Part shown: positions 10,587 through 18,942 of the stretch, in pieces
Position numbering within the stretch: the first letter of the stretch is position 1
Layout of the letters: each line of letters begins with the position of its first letter
Origin: Alphaproteobacteria bacterium
GTDB lineage: Bacteria > Pseudomonadota > Alphaproteobacteria > Caulobacterales > Maricaulaceae
Assembly (NCBI GenBank): GCA_024742735.1
Contig: JANSXV010000001.1
Span: forward strand, 310,001 to 374,000
Reading direction: 5' to 3'
Length of the DNA: 64,000 bases
Notes under the pieces: generated by a model
Seen by the model: the letters and a program-made list of their open reading frames with translations, nothing else
What the model was told of the DNA's origin: nothing
Database searches by the model: none
Translations under genes and position numbers: made by a program

Positions 10587-10614
10587 TTGTGCGGCTGCGA
10601 AAAGCCGCTAGTCT
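10587..10614 (+). promoter_or_regulatory. Candidate promoter of panB
   Basis: TTGTGC (10587-10592) and TAGTCT (10609-10614) are separated by 16 bp, with the -10 preceded by GC as in Caulobacter-type housekeeping promoters (GCTA...). The spacer contains a 6-bp inverted repeat, GCGGCT and AGCCGC. It lies 36 bp before panB. Sequence resemblance only. Confidence 0.4.
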
Positions 10615-10650
10615 CCGCGCGATCTTCAACGACCGCCGGAGCGCAGATCC

Positions 10651-11478
10651 ATGTCCGCCCAGAAGCAGGCCGCCGTCAAACGCATCACGCCGCCCGATAT
10701 CCGCGCGCGCAAATCGGGTGAGCCTCTGGTGTGCCTGACGGCGTATGACGCGCCCACGGCGGCCTTGCTGGACGAACACTGCGACCTTCTGCTGGTCGGG
10801 GACTCGGTCGGCATGGTCGTGCACGGCCTGCCCAACACGATTCCGGTGACGCTGGACATGATGATCCTGCACGGCCAGGCGGTGATGCGGGGCTCGAACC
10901 GGGCGCTGGTCTGCGTGGATATGCCCTTCTCCACCTACGAGGCCTCCAAGGAGCAGGCGTTCGAGAACGCCTCGCGCGTGCTTCGTGAGACCGGCTGTCA
11001 GGCGATCAAGGTGGAAAGCGGGGTCTTCATCGCCGATACGATCCGATACCTCGCCGAGCGCGCCATCCCGGTCATCGGCCACGTGGGTCTGAGGCCGCAG
11101 GCGGCGCTGGCCGAAGGCGGATTCAAGGCCAAGGGACGCGATGACGCTTCGCGCCGCCGCGTGATCGAGGAAGCCGTCGCCGCCGATGAGGCGGGAGCCT
11201 TCGCCATCGTGATCGAAGGGGTCGCCGAGGATCTTGCCGCGGAGATCACCGCTCAGGTGAAAGCGCCGACCATCGGCATCGGCGCCTCCGCCAAGTGCGA
11301 CGGACAGATCCTGGTCACTCAGGACATGCTCGGCCTGTTCGACTGGACGCCGCGTTTCGTGAAGCGCTACGCCGACCTGAAGAGCGCCATGTCCGACGGC
11401 GTGAAGGCCTATGCCGAGGACGTCCGGGCGCGCCGCTTCCCGGGCCCGGACGAAGTCTACGCACCGAAAAAGCGCTGA
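10651..11478 (+). CDS. panB: 3-methyl-2-oxobutanoate hydroxymethyltransferase
   Basis: 275 residues. It adds a hydroxymethyl group from methylene-tetrahydrofolate to alpha-ketoisovalerate, the first committed step of pantothenate and CoA synthesis. The family signatures are clear: PLVCLTAYDAPTAALLDEH, LLVGDSVGMVVHG with the Mg-binding aspartate, VKVESG-like AIKVESG, IPVIGHVGLRPQ, AIVIEGV and the substrate-end IGIGASAKCDGQILVTQDMLG. panC is not in the window. A promoter-like sequence precedes it and it appears to be transcribed alone. Confidence 0.97.
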   Translation: MSAQKQAAVKRITPPDIRARKSGEPLVCLTAYDAPTAALLDEHCDLLLVGDSVGMVVHGLPNTIPVTLDMMILHGQAVMRGSNRALVCVDMPFSTYEASKEQAFENASRVLRETGCQAIKVESGVFIADTIRYLAERAIPVIGHVGLRPQAALAEGGFKAKGRDDASRRRVIEEAVAADEAGAFAIVIEGVAEDLAAEITAQVKAPTIGIGASAKCDGQILVTQDMLGLFDWTPRFVKRYADLKSAMSDGVKAYAEDVRARRFPGPDEVYAPKKR

Positions 11479-11508
11479 CTCGAAAGGCGTCTGCGCCGCA
11501 AGGGCGTA

Positions 11509-11537
11509 TTGCTACCCTTCAAGGGCGCCGCTAGGGT
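11509..11537 (+). promoter_or_regulatory. Candidate promoter of the yfgM-like/bamB pair
   Basis: TTGCTA (11509-11514) and TAGGGT (11532-11537) with a 17-bp spacer; the -10 is preceded by GC, giving the GCTA core seen in Caulobacter-type sigma-70 promoters. It lies in the 95-bp gap between panB and the YfgM-like gene. Confidence 0.45.
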
Positions 11538-11573
11538 CCGCCCCGATATTGATTTTCGGTTCGGAGCACCGCC

Positions 11574-12308
11574 TTGGTCGACGTTTTCGACGAAGTAGAA
11601 GAAGAGCTGCGCAAGGAGCGTTATCAGGCGCTGCTTCGCGAATGGGGCCCGTGGGTCGGCGGCGCGGCCGCGGCCATCGTCATTTCCGTGGCCGGCTACC
11701 AGTTCTGGGAGTGGCGCTCAGGCGCGTCGGCCTCGGCCGCATCCGACCAGTACATGGACGCCGCTGCTGCGCTTGAAGAGGGTGATCTGCAGCGCGCCGA
11801 GTCCGGGTTCGCCGCGCTTGCTGAGTCCGGGCCCCGCGGATACGCCGCGCTGGCCTTGCTGCGCCAGGGCGAGATCGCGCTTCAGCAGGGCGAGGCTGAC
11901 GAGGCGGGCCGTCTTTTCGAACTTGCAGCCGAGCGTGCGCCTGAGCCGACCACGCGGCAGCTCGCCCAGTACAAGGCGGCGCTCGCGCGATATGACTCGC
12001 TGTCCTACGACGATCTCACGATCCGCCTGACGCCGCTGACCGAGGGCGAAGCGCCCTTTGGGCCGCTGGCCCGCGAATTGATGGCCGCCGCCGCCCTGCG
12101 TGACGAGCGCTGGGACGAGGCGCGCCGCGCCTACGACCTTCTGGCGATCGCGTTGAACGCGCCGCCGGGCGTATCGCGCCGGGCGGCCGAAGCGCTGGTC
12201 TTTATCCGCCAGAATGCCCCGGCGTCCGCGCAGGATGCCGGTCCGCAGGCTGAAGAGCCCGCTCCAAGCGACGACGCAGTCATACCCGGCGAGGAGAATG
12301 GCCAGTGA
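11574..12308 (+). CDS. YfgM-like tetratricopeptide-repeat membrane protein
   Basis: 244 residues, with a TTG start at 11574 preceded by GGAG. A short cytoplasmic N-terminus (VFDEVEEELRKERYQALLREWGPW) leads into one transmembrane segment (about 24-42), then helical repeats of TPR type in the periplasm (about 50-210) and an acidic, proline-rich tail. The N-terminal EVEEELRKERYQALLREWG pattern and the gene order in front of bamB and der match YfgM, a periplasmic SecYEG-associated chaperone in E. coli. The C-terminal stop overlaps the bamB start (GTGA). Function by family and context. Confidence 0.82.
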   Translation: MVDVFDEVEEELRKERYQALLREWGPWVGGAAAAIVISVAGYQFWEWRSGASASAASDQYMDAAAALEEGDLQRAESGFAALAESGPRGYAALALLRQGEIALQQGEADEAGRLFELAAERAPEPTTRQLAQYKAALARYDSLSYDDLTIRLTPLTEGEAPFGPLARELMAAAALRDERWDEARRAYDLLAIALNAPPGVSRRAAEALVFIRQNAPASAQDAGPQAEEPAPSDDAVIPGEENGQ

Positions 12309-13717
12309 AGCCTTTTGCGTTGAAACACCTGGCCACATCTGGGCTGGCGGCGCTGCTGCTCGCCGGATGCGGCGCCGGCGAGCGGATCCAGAACCTGAAC
12401 CCGTTTGGGGGCGAGGACGGCGATGACCCGAATGCGCCGGCCCAGTCGGAACGGATCTCGGTGCTGCAGCTGGAAGAACAGCTCAGTGCCGATAGCTCCG
12501 GGCCTCTGGTGCTGCCGCGCAGCTATGTGAACACCGCCTGGCCTCAGCCCGACGGCTATCCGACCCACGCCATGCAGCATACCGGCGCTTCCGGTGATCT
12601 TGGCCGGTTGTGGCGCGCCGACGCCGGGGCCGGGTCGAACAATAATCGCCGCATCAATGCCCGGCCGGTCATCGCCGGCGGTGTGGTTTATGCGATCGAC
12701 GCTGAGGGCCGGGTCAGTGGTCACGACCTTGAGAATGGCGATCAGCGCTGGTCGGTCCGTCTGCGCGGCGCCGAACGCGAAGGTGGAGGCGGCGGGCTTG
12801 TTCCGTTCGTGCCTTTTGTGGGCTCGCGCGGGGATCAGGTTCTCACCTTCGGCGGCGGTCTGGCCTGGGACGCCGGCCGGCTCTACGCCCACTCGGGCGG
12901 ACATTTCATTGTGGCGCTCGACGCATCCAGCGGTGAGGAGCTTTGGCGCCAGACCGCGCTTACGCCGTTCCACGCCGCACCGACTGTGGCCGATGGCCGG
13001 GTCTATGTGACGACCGATGACAACGAGCTGCTGGCGCTCGACGCGGGAACCGGGGAGGTGCTCTGGACCCACCGTTCCATCTCCGAGACCGCCCGACTGA
13101 TCACGGCGCCGAGCGTCGCGGTGCTCGGTGAGACGGTGATCGCGCCCTTCACCTCTGGCGAGATCGTCGCCCTGCAGGCCACGAACGGCACGGTTCTCTG
13201 GTCTGACTCCCTGACGCGGACAGGCGGGCTGACGCCGCTGTCGTCGATTAACGACATTGCAGCGAGCCCGGTGATCCTGGGCGAGAGCGTCTACGCCATG
13301 AGCCATTCCGGCATCATGGCCGCCTTCGACCTGCGCAGCGGAGAGCGGCGCTGGACATTGCCCGCGAGCGGACTTCATGCGCCATACATCGCCGGCGATT
13401 ATCTCTTCATCGTCACGACCAGCGCTGAAGTGGTCGCGATAGACCGTGATGCCGGTGAGGTGCGCTGGATCACCAGCCTGCCGTCGTTCCGCAATGAACG
13501 CCGCCGGCGGGACCGGATCAGCTGGGCCGGACCGGTTCTGGCGGGCGGCCGGCTTGTCGTGGCGTCTTCGGAAGGCGAGCTGGTATTGCTTGATCCTTCG
13601 ACTGGAGACCGCATCGGGGAGCGCGACCTGGACGACCCGGTCTTCATCGCGCCGGTCATCGCCAATGAGACCCTTGTGGTCCTGACCGATGACGGGCGCT
13701 TGATTGCGCTGCGCTGA
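12305..13717 (+). CDS. bamB: Outer-membrane assembly lipoprotein, BamB-like beta-propeller
   Basis: 470 residues, GTG start overlapping the previous stop. The signal ends in a lipobox LLAGC (Cys22). The rest is a series of PQQ-type blades: VVYAIDAEGRVSGHDLENGDQRW, FIVALDASSGEELW, ELLALDAGTGEVLW, EIVALQATNGTVLW, IMAAFDLRSGERRW and EVVAIDRDAGEVRW, ending with ELVLLDPSTGDR. BamB is the scaffold lipoprotein of the BAM complex that inserts outer-membrane proteins. It is longer than E. coli BamB (392 residues) mainly through an N-terminal linker. The yfgM-bamB-der neighbourhood supports BamB over a PQQ dehydrogenase. Confidence 0.88.
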   Translation: MKPFALKHLATSGLAALLLAGCGAGERIQNLNPFGGEDGDDPNAPAQSERISVLQLEEQLSADSSGPLVLPRSYVNTAWPQPDGYPTHAMQHTGASGDLGRLWRADAGAGSNNNRRINARPVIAGGVVYAIDAEGRVSGHDLENGDQRWSVRLRGAEREGGGGGLVPFVPFVGSRGDQVLTFGGGLAWDAGRLYAHSGGHFIVALDASSGEELWRQTALTPFHAAPTVADGRVYVTTDDNELLALDAGTGEVLWTHRSISETARLITAPSVAVLGETVIAPFTSGEIVALQATNGTVLWSDSLTRTGGLTPLSSINDIAASPVILGESVYAMSHSGIMAAFDLRSGERRWTLPASGLHAPYIAGDYLFIVTTSAEVVAIDRDAGEVRWITSLPSFRNERRRRDRISWAGPVLAGGRLVVASSEGELVLLDPSTGDRIGERDLDDPVFIAPVIANETLVVLTDDGRLIALR

Positions 13718-13740
13718 AGGCGCATCTAGAACGGAGTTTG

Positions 13741-13776
13741 AAGCGGCGCGCGCCAGACCAGGGCCGCGCCGCTTTT
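13741..13776 (+). terminator. Terminator-like hairpin between bamB and der
   Basis: An 8-bp GC stem (13743-13750 with 13765-13772), extended by A-T pairs, with a 14-base loop and a TTTT run. It begins about 25 bases after the bamB stop and ends before der, so some der transcripts may need their own promoter. Confidence 0.6.
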
Positions 13777-13798
13777 CGTATTTCGGAGCTTTGTCGCC

Positions 13799-15163
13799 GT
13801 GAGCCGCGTTCCCAGCCTCGCCATTCTTGGCCGACCCAATGTCGGCAAGTCGACGCTATTCAACCGTCTGGCGGGCAAGCAGCTGGCCATCGTCGACGAC
13901 CGGCCCGGCGTGACCCGTGACCGCAAGGAGGCGCGCGGCACGATCGGTGACCTGACCTTCCGCCTGATCGACACGGCGGGCTACGAGGATGAAAAGCATG
14001 GGATCGAGGCGCGCATGCGCGCCCAGACCGAAGCCGCGCTGGCCGAGGCCGACTTCATCATCTTCCTGATCGACGGCCGCGAGGGCGTCACGGCGCTGGA
14101 CGAACGTTTCGCGGCCATCGTGCGCAAGGCCGGCAAGCCTGTGATCCTTGCGGTGAACAAGTGCGAAGGCCGGCGTGGAGAAGAGGGCGTGGCGGAAGCC
14201 TGGAGCCTGGGGCTGGGCGAACCGATCCCGGTCTCGGCGGCCCACGGGGAGGGGATCAGCGATCTCTATACCCGGCTGGCCGAGCTGTGCGAACCCGAGA
14301 TCGATGTCGCAGTCGATCCCGACGCCGAGGACGGGGACCGGGATGACGAAACCGCGCCCCTGCGCATCGCGGTCGTGGGCCGTCCGAACGTGGGCAAGTC
14401 CACCCTGGTCAACGCCCTGATCGGTCAGGACCGCCTGATCACCGGCCCGGAGGCGGGCCTGACCCGGGACGCCATCGCCGTGGAGTGGGAGTGGGAGGGC
14501 CGTCAGGTCCGCCTTCACGACACCGCCGGGCTTCGAAAGCGCGGCAAGGTCGATGACCGCCTTGAGAAAATGAGCAACGCCGACTCCATCCGCGCCATCG
14601 ATTTCGCCGAGGTCGTACTGTTGCTGGTCGATGCCGAACGCCCGTTCGAGAAGCAGGACCTGATTATCGCTGACCGCGTGGCCAATGAAGGCCGGGGGCT
14701 CGTCGTGCTGATCTCCAAATGGGATCTGGTTCAGGACAAGCAGGCCAAGCTCGCGGAGCTGCGAGAGGAATTCGAGCGCCTTCTGCCGCAGGTGAAGGGC
14801 GCGCCGCTCGTCCCGGTGTCCGGTCTGACCGAGCGCGGTCTGGACAGGATCATGCCGGCCGTCGCCGCGCTGCACGCCAACTGGTCGGCCAACGTGAAGA
14901 CCCGTGACCTCAATGACTGGCTCGCCGAAATGATCCAGCGCCACCCGCCGCCTGCCGTGGACGGCCGGCGGGTCAAGCCGCGCTATATCGCCCAGACCAA
15001 GGCGCGCCCGCCCACCTTCGTCATGATGACCAGCCGCGCCGCCCAGCTGCCTGAAAGCTACAAGCGCTATCTGGTCAATGGCCTGCGCGAAGCCTTCGAC
15101 CTGCCTGGCGTACCGATCCGCCTGATCGTGAAGGGTCAGAAGAACCCCTACGCCAAGAGCTAG
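13799..15163 (+). CDS. der: Ribosome-biogenesis GTPase Der (EngA)
   Basis: 454 residues with two tandem GTPase domains, the diagnostic EngA layout. The first P-loop is GRPNVGKST near residue 11 with switch DTAGYED and NKCEG; the second is GRPNVGKST near residue 199 with DTAGLRKR and SKWD. A KH-like C-terminal domain holds PPTFVMMTSR and YKRYLVNGLREAFDLPGVPIRL. Der is needed for 50S subunit maturation. The start is a GTG at 13799 right before SRVPSLAILGRPN; downstream ATGs would remove the first P-loop. Confidence 0.97.
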   Translation: MSRVPSLAILGRPNVGKSTLFNRLAGKQLAIVDDRPGVTRDRKEARGTIGDLTFRLIDTAGYEDEKHGIEARMRAQTEAALAEADFIIFLIDGREGVTALDERFAAIVRKAGKPVILAVNKCEGRRGEEGVAEAWSLGLGEPIPVSAAHGEGISDLYTRLAELCEPEIDVAVDPDAEDGDRDDETAPLRIAVVGRPNVGKSTLVNALIGQDRLITGPEAGLTRDAIAVEWEWEGRQVRLHDTAGLRKRGKVDDRLEKMSNADSIRAIDFAEVVLLLVDAERPFEKQDLIIADRVANEGRGLVVLISKWDLVQDKQAKLAELREEFERLLPQVKGAPLVPVSGLTERGLDRIMPAVAALHANWSANVKTRDLNDWLAEMIQRHPPPAVDGRRVKPRYIAQTKARPPTFVMMTSRAAQLPESYKRYLVNGLREAFDLPGVPIRLIVKGQKNPYAKS

Positions 15164-15237
15164 CGCCGACGGCGATCCCGGCCATTCCCCAGGACCTATT
15201 CAGGCCGCGCGTGACTGGTGCGAGGCCGTGCCGAAGG

Positions 15238-15262
15238 GATGGCCCGGACTTGCCGGGCCATC
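15238..15262. terminator. Convergent-end hairpin between der and the S10 peptidase gene
   Basis: A perfect 10-bp inverted repeat (15238-15247 with 15253-15262) around a 5-base loop lies between the stops of two converging genes. Neither side has a T-tract, so it may be a weak bidirectional terminator or an RNA 3'-end protector. Confidence 0.45.
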
Positions 15263-15279
15263 ACGATGCGGCGGCGGAC

Positions 15280-16770
15280 CTATTCGATGAAGTCCCGAAC
15301 ATCCTGAGCGAGCTGCTCGATGCTCGGCTGGTGCAGATACATCATGTGTCCGGCCGGGTAGTAGGTCAGGGTGATCCGGTCCTGATCGTAATAGCCCGGC
15401 CGGTTGAACGTCATTTCTGTGGCGAAGAAGGGCGTGGCGAGATCGTAGATCCCGTTGGTCGCCAGGACGCGCAGATCCTGGTTCTGGCGCATGGCGCGCT
15501 CCAGCCAGGGCGAGACGTTGACGTAGGAATTCTCCCCGCCCGCCGGGCCGGCGTCCCAGTTCCACTGGCGTACGCCGCCGAGCGTCGTATACGGCTCGGT
15601 GATCTCCACGCCGAGCGTGCGTGTGAAGTAGTCCAGCATGGCGGCGGTATAGGCGCCGTCGATCCCGTAGCCGGACGGATCGCCCTCCGGGCTGTCGGCG
15701 TTGCCGAGCGGCTCAACGCCTGTGAAGCGGGAATCAAACCGGCCCACGGACAGGCCCTGATCGCGCAGCAACTCGGTGCGGAACTGCGACAGCGTCACCC
15801 GGAAATCGGCGCGGTCGAGATAGGCCTCTGACAGGCCGGTGAATGCGGCATAGCGCTGGATGACCTGGCGGCGGTCGGCTTCGGACAGGGTGTGACCGCG
15901 CACCAGGGCCGGCAGATAGGTGTCGACGGCCCAGTCGCGCGCATCCTGCAGGAAGGCCTCATAATCATTGTTCCAGGCCGAGCGGTCGATGGTCTCATGA
16001 TACCAGCCGGTGGCTGCATAACCCGGGAACAGGCCGACGAAGCCGATATCATTGCCCGGCGCGGTGTGATCCAGGCTGAAGTCCAGCACGACGGAGACGA
16101 GCACGACGCCGTTGATTGAAACATCGTTCCAGCCGGCTTCCAGCTGGCGCATCAGCGCGCCGATCCGCGTCGTGCCATAGCTTTCACCGATCAGATATTT
16201 CGGCGAATTCCAGCGGCGGTTTTCAGCCAGCCAGCGCCGGATGAACTCGGCGACCGAGGCCGCGTCCTCATCGACGCCCCAGAATTCCTCAGCCGGATCG
16301 GTGTCGCCAAGAGCCTGCGACCAGCCGGTGCCGACCGGATCGATGAACACCAGATCGGCTTCATCGAGCAGCGTCTCGGGGTTGTCTCGGATGTCGAAGG
16401 GCGCCGCGCCGTCATCCTCGGCGTTGGACGGCAGAACGACCCGCTGCGGCCCGAAAACGCCCATGTGCAGCCACAGCGAGGCGGAGCCCGGTCCGCCGTT
16501 GAACACAAAGGCCACGGGCCGCTCGCGCGGATCCTCGACGCCTTCGCGCAGATAAGCCGTGGAGAAGATCGACCCAGTCGGGTTACCATCGTCATCGCGT
16601 AGGAAGGTCTCCCCGGCCACGACGCGATAGCGCACGCGCTCGCCGTCCGCGGTGATCTGCCCCCGGCTTTCCCAGACGCGCGGCTCGCGCGTCTCCGCCT
16701 CATCCTGCGCCCAGGAGGGCGCGGTGATGAAGCTGGCGGCGCCGAGCGCCATGGCGATGGTTCTGAACAT
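15280..16770 (-). CDS. Secreted serine carboxypeptidase, S10 family
   Basis: 496 residues from the ATG at 16770, chosen because it gives a cleavable signal (MFRTIAMALGAASFITAPSWAQ) and has a GGGGAGAG site. The S10 oxyanion region VFNGGPGSASLWLHMG is near residue 90. The nucleophile serine is in IGESYGTTR, the aspartate probably in ATNGIYDLATPF, and the histidine in YPAGHMMYLH. It should trim C-terminal residues from peptides in the periplasm or outside. Related S10 proteins are common in Caulobacterales and Sphingomonadales. It converges with der and diverges from the dehydrogenase gene. Confidence 0.9.
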   Translation of the reverse strand: MFRTIAMALGAASFITAPSWAQDEAETREPRVWESRGQITADGERVRYRVVAGETFLRDDDGNPTGSIFSTAYLREGVEDPRERPVAFVFNGGPGSASLWLHMGVFGPQRVVLPSNAEDDGAAPFDIRDNPETLLDEADLVFIDPVGTGWSQALGDTDPAEEFWGVDEDAASVAEFIRRWLAENRRWNSPKYLIGESYGTTRIGALMRQLEAGWNDVSINGVVLVSVVLDFSLDHTAPGNDIGFVGLFPGYAATGWYHETIDRSAWNNDYEAFLQDARDWAVDTYLPALVRGHTLSEADRRQVIQRYAAFTGLSEAYLDRADFRVTLSQFRTELLRDQGLSVGRFDSRFTGVEPLGNADSPEGDPSGYGIDGAYTAAMLDYFTRTLGVEITEPYTTLGGVRQWNWDAGPAGGENSYVNVSPWLERAMRQNQDLRVLATNGIYDLATPFFATEMTFNRPGYYDQDRITLTYYPAGHMMYLHQPSIEQLAQDVRDFIE

Positions 16771-16905
16771 GAATCTCTCCCCGATCGGTTCTGTGTCGGC
16801 GCGCATGGAAGCGGGGCGGGCGGTCTGGGTCAATCATCCCTGCATTGAAACCGCGGCGATCCGGGGCACATCAAGAAGCCTTTCGCAGCCAAACGCCGAG
16901 GCGCC

Positions 16906-18165
16906 GTGTCGCTTTTTAAATTCGATCCGCTTGAAGATCTCCGCGCCCGCTTGCGCCGTTGTGCGCACGGACCTGCCATGGCCAACGCGGTTAACCAGCT
17001 GTCGGCCCCCAGCGATCGCACCGAGCGCACGCTGGAGGGTGATTGGGACGGCGGTTCGGTTGAAGCCTTCCGGGTGCGCTTTGAACAGGCGGGCCGTCCG
17101 ACCAAGGGCGGCGTGCGATTTCATCCCGGCGCCGACATGGCTGAAAGCGAGCGGCTGGCGCTGCTTATGAGTTTGAAATGCGCCCTCGTCGGATTGCCCT
17201 TCGGCGGAGCGAAAGGCGCCGTGCGCGTCGATGCCTCCGATCTGGATGAGAAGGCCCGCCACGCCATCGCGAAAGCCTATGCCGAGGCGTTTGACGACGT
17301 GCTCGGTCCCGAAACCGATGTCCCTGCGCCTGACATCGCCACCGGCCAGAGCGAGATGGAGGCCATGGCCGAGGCGCTCGGCGGCGCGCCCGGTGACGCG
17401 CGTGCGCCCGTGACCGGTTTGCCCGTCGAAAGCGGCGGTCTCAATCTGCGCTCGGGCGCCACTGGGCGAGGTGCGTGGCGCGTGTTTCGCCGGCTGTGCC
17501 GGGCGGGCGTATGCGAGCGGGGCCCGCGGATTGCGCTTCAGGGCTTTGGCAAGGCAGGGCGGGCCTTCGCGGAAGCCGCCGTCGCCGAGGGCGCGCGCAT
17601 TGTCGCCGTATCGGATTCCCGATCTCTGGCGATCGACCTCGACGGTCTTGATCTGGGTAAGGTCAAGCGCCGCAAGGAGGGGACCGGCAAGGTCGGCGAC
17701 AGGGATGATCCGGACGCGGTGCTGGCGGTGGACGCCGACATACTGGCGCTGGCCGCGCTGTCGGACGTGGTCACGGCGTGGGACGCGGCAAGGGTCCGCG
17801 CGCCGGTCCTGATCGAGCTCGCCAACGCGCCGGTGACAGGGCGGGGCTATCGCGTCCTCGAAGCGCGCGGGCGCTGGAGCGCGCCTGACCTGCTGGCGAA
17901 CGCGGGCGGGGTGATTGCGAGTTATTTCGAGTGGCGGGAGTACGCCGGCAAGGACGACCCCGACGACGAGGCGCTTGAAGCTGAATGGGCCGGCGTCATT
18001 GATCGGGCCGCCGACGCCGTCATCGAGCGCGCTCACGCCTCAGACGAGCCGATCCACATCGCTGCGCTTCAGCTGGCGTTGGAGCAGATGGACCCGAACA
18101 CCCGACCCCAGGCGAGCCCGGGCGCCTGGGGTTCTAGGACGGCTTGCGGCCGATGGCGGCGCTGA
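16906..18165 (+). CDS. Glu/Leu/Phe/Val-type amino-acid dehydrogenase
   Basis: 419 residues, GTG start. It matches the glutamate-dehydrogenase fold: PTKGGVRFHP, MSLKCALVGLPFGGAKGAV with the catalytic lysine, DVPAPDIATGQSEM with the catalytic aspartate, VTGLP...SGATGRGA, the NAD-binding LQGFGKAGRAFAEAA, then PDLLANAGGVIASYFEWRE. It would interconvert an amino acid and its 2-oxo acid with ammonia; whether glutamate is the substrate is not certain because several flanking residues depart from common GDHs. The last 15 or so residues (after LEQMDPN) are atypical and overlap the opposite gene by 32 bases, which may mean a drifted stop. Confidence 0.85.
   Translation: MSLFKFDPLEDLRARLRRCAHGPAMANAVNQLSAPSDRTERTLEGDWDGGSVEAFRVRFEQAGRPTKGGVRFHPGADMAESERLALLMSLKCALVGLPFGGAKGAVRVDASDLDEKARHAIAKAYAEAFDDVLGPETDVPAPDIATGQSEMEAMAEALGGAPGDARAPVTGLPVESGGLNLRSGATGRGAWRVFRRLCRAGVCERGPRIALQGFGKAGRAFAEAAVAEGARIVAVSDSRSLAIDLDGLDLGKVKRRKEGTGKVGDRDDPDAVLAVDADILALAALSDVVTAWDAARVRAPVLIELANAPVTGRGYRVLEARGRWSAPDLLANAGGVIASYFEWREYAGKDDPDDEALEAEWAGVIDRAADAVIERAHASDEPIHIAALQLALEQMDPNTRPQASPGAWGSRTACGRWRR
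18105..18132. other. Perfect 10-bp stem-loop in a convergent overlap
   Basis: Arms at 18105-18114 and 18123-18132 pair perfectly around an 8-base loop. On the minus strand it starts one base after the small membrane gene's stop, so it may end that transcript. On the plus strand it is coded into the last residues of the dehydrogenase. There is no T-tract on either strand. Confidence 0.5.
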
Positions 18166-18442
18166 AGGACGATCCGACGATTGCTATGACGATCCGCGCG
18201 AGGATTGCGAAGAACAGAAACAGGATTTGTTCCTCACCCACGAAAATCCGCAGCCAGTTATTGTACTCGTTCGGCAGGTTCGTGTGGGTCAGGGCGTCTT
18301 CGATGATCTCTGATCCGTCGAGCAGCCAGGTCAGCGTTTGCGGCGAGGTCAGGGCCAAGCCGACGAGCATCGCGTAGGACAGCAGAAACGCCAGAAAGAT
18401 GGTTATGGTCGCGTTGGTCGATCGAGCCAGAATTCTGCCCAT
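18134..18442 (-). CDS. Small predicted membrane protein, unknown function
   Basis: 102 residues. Two hydrophobic helices, about 12-32 and 70-93, flank a polar loop with an ALTHTNLPNEYNNWLRIFVGEEQ segment. The start at 18442 has a GAAGGGG site about 6 bases upstream. I do not recognise a family. It runs against the dehydrogenase gene and their ends overlap by 32 bases. The C-terminus is basic (GRKPS), so it is probably cytoplasmic. Confidence 0.6.
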   Translation of the reverse strand: MGRILARSTNATITIFLAFLLSYAMLVGLALTSPQTLTWLLDGSEIIEDALTHTNLPNEYNNWLRIFVGEEQILFLFFAILARIVIAIVGSSFSAAIGRKPS

Positions 18443-18513
18443 GCGGATTCCCCTTCAGTAGGCGCTGCAGCCCCTCGCAGCGTATTGTGCGGACGATAGC
18501 ACCATATCCTGAG

Positions 18514-18864
18514 CTATTCCACGCGGGTTACGCGGGCCGGTGACCCGTCCGGGGTCCAGCCCCGGGTCACGACGGCTTCACCGACCTCAAGATCGCGGAA
18601 CGGAACGCAGGCCTCGTACTCACGCTCGCGCGGCGGGGTCACGATCATGCAGACGGTGCGCCCGTCAAAGCTCCAACTCCCCCGTGCGCCGCGGCTGTCC
18701 TCATACCGTCCGTTGCGTTGCAGCTGTGCGGTGTAGCGTCCCTCGCGGGTCTCCACAGCATAGGCGCGCCCTTCCGGGCCGAGGGCCTGAGCCTGGGCCA
18801 GCGAGGCGCCAAGGGCGGCCAGCGTGAGGCCAAGCGCGATGGCCGTTTCGAACCAGCGTTTCAT
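18514..18864 (-). CDS. Secreted small protein, unknown function
   Basis: 116 residues from the ATG at 18864 with a GGAGGG site. The N-terminus is a signal peptide (MKRWFETAIALGLTLAALGASLAQAQA). The mature part contains a GRYTAQLQRNGRYEDSRGARGSWSFDGRTVCMIV pattern, a beta-rich repeat-like region also seen in short alphaproteobacterial periplasmic proteins, with two cysteines (VCMIV and YEACVPF) that could form a disulphide. No enzymatic motif is visible. It lies 78 bases downstream of the histidine kinase on the same strand and might share its transcript. Confidence 0.65.
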   Translation of the reverse strand: MKRWFETAIALGLTLAALGASLAQAQALGPEGRAYAVETREGRYTAQLQRNGRYEDSRGARGSWSFDGRTVCMIVTPPREREYEACVPFRDLEVGEAVVTRGWTPDGSPARVTRVE

Positions 18865-18942
18865 AACAATACGCCCTCCCATGGCGCAGTCGTGTGCAGG
18901 GGAGGGGTCAGCAAGAGTGGGGCCGCCGCCGCCGGGCCCGGG

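Noticed and set aside
10593-10608. Inverted repeat before panB as a terminator of the sigma operon
   Set aside because: The stem is only 6 bp and is followed by TAGTCT with no T-tract; it fits the promoter spacer better.
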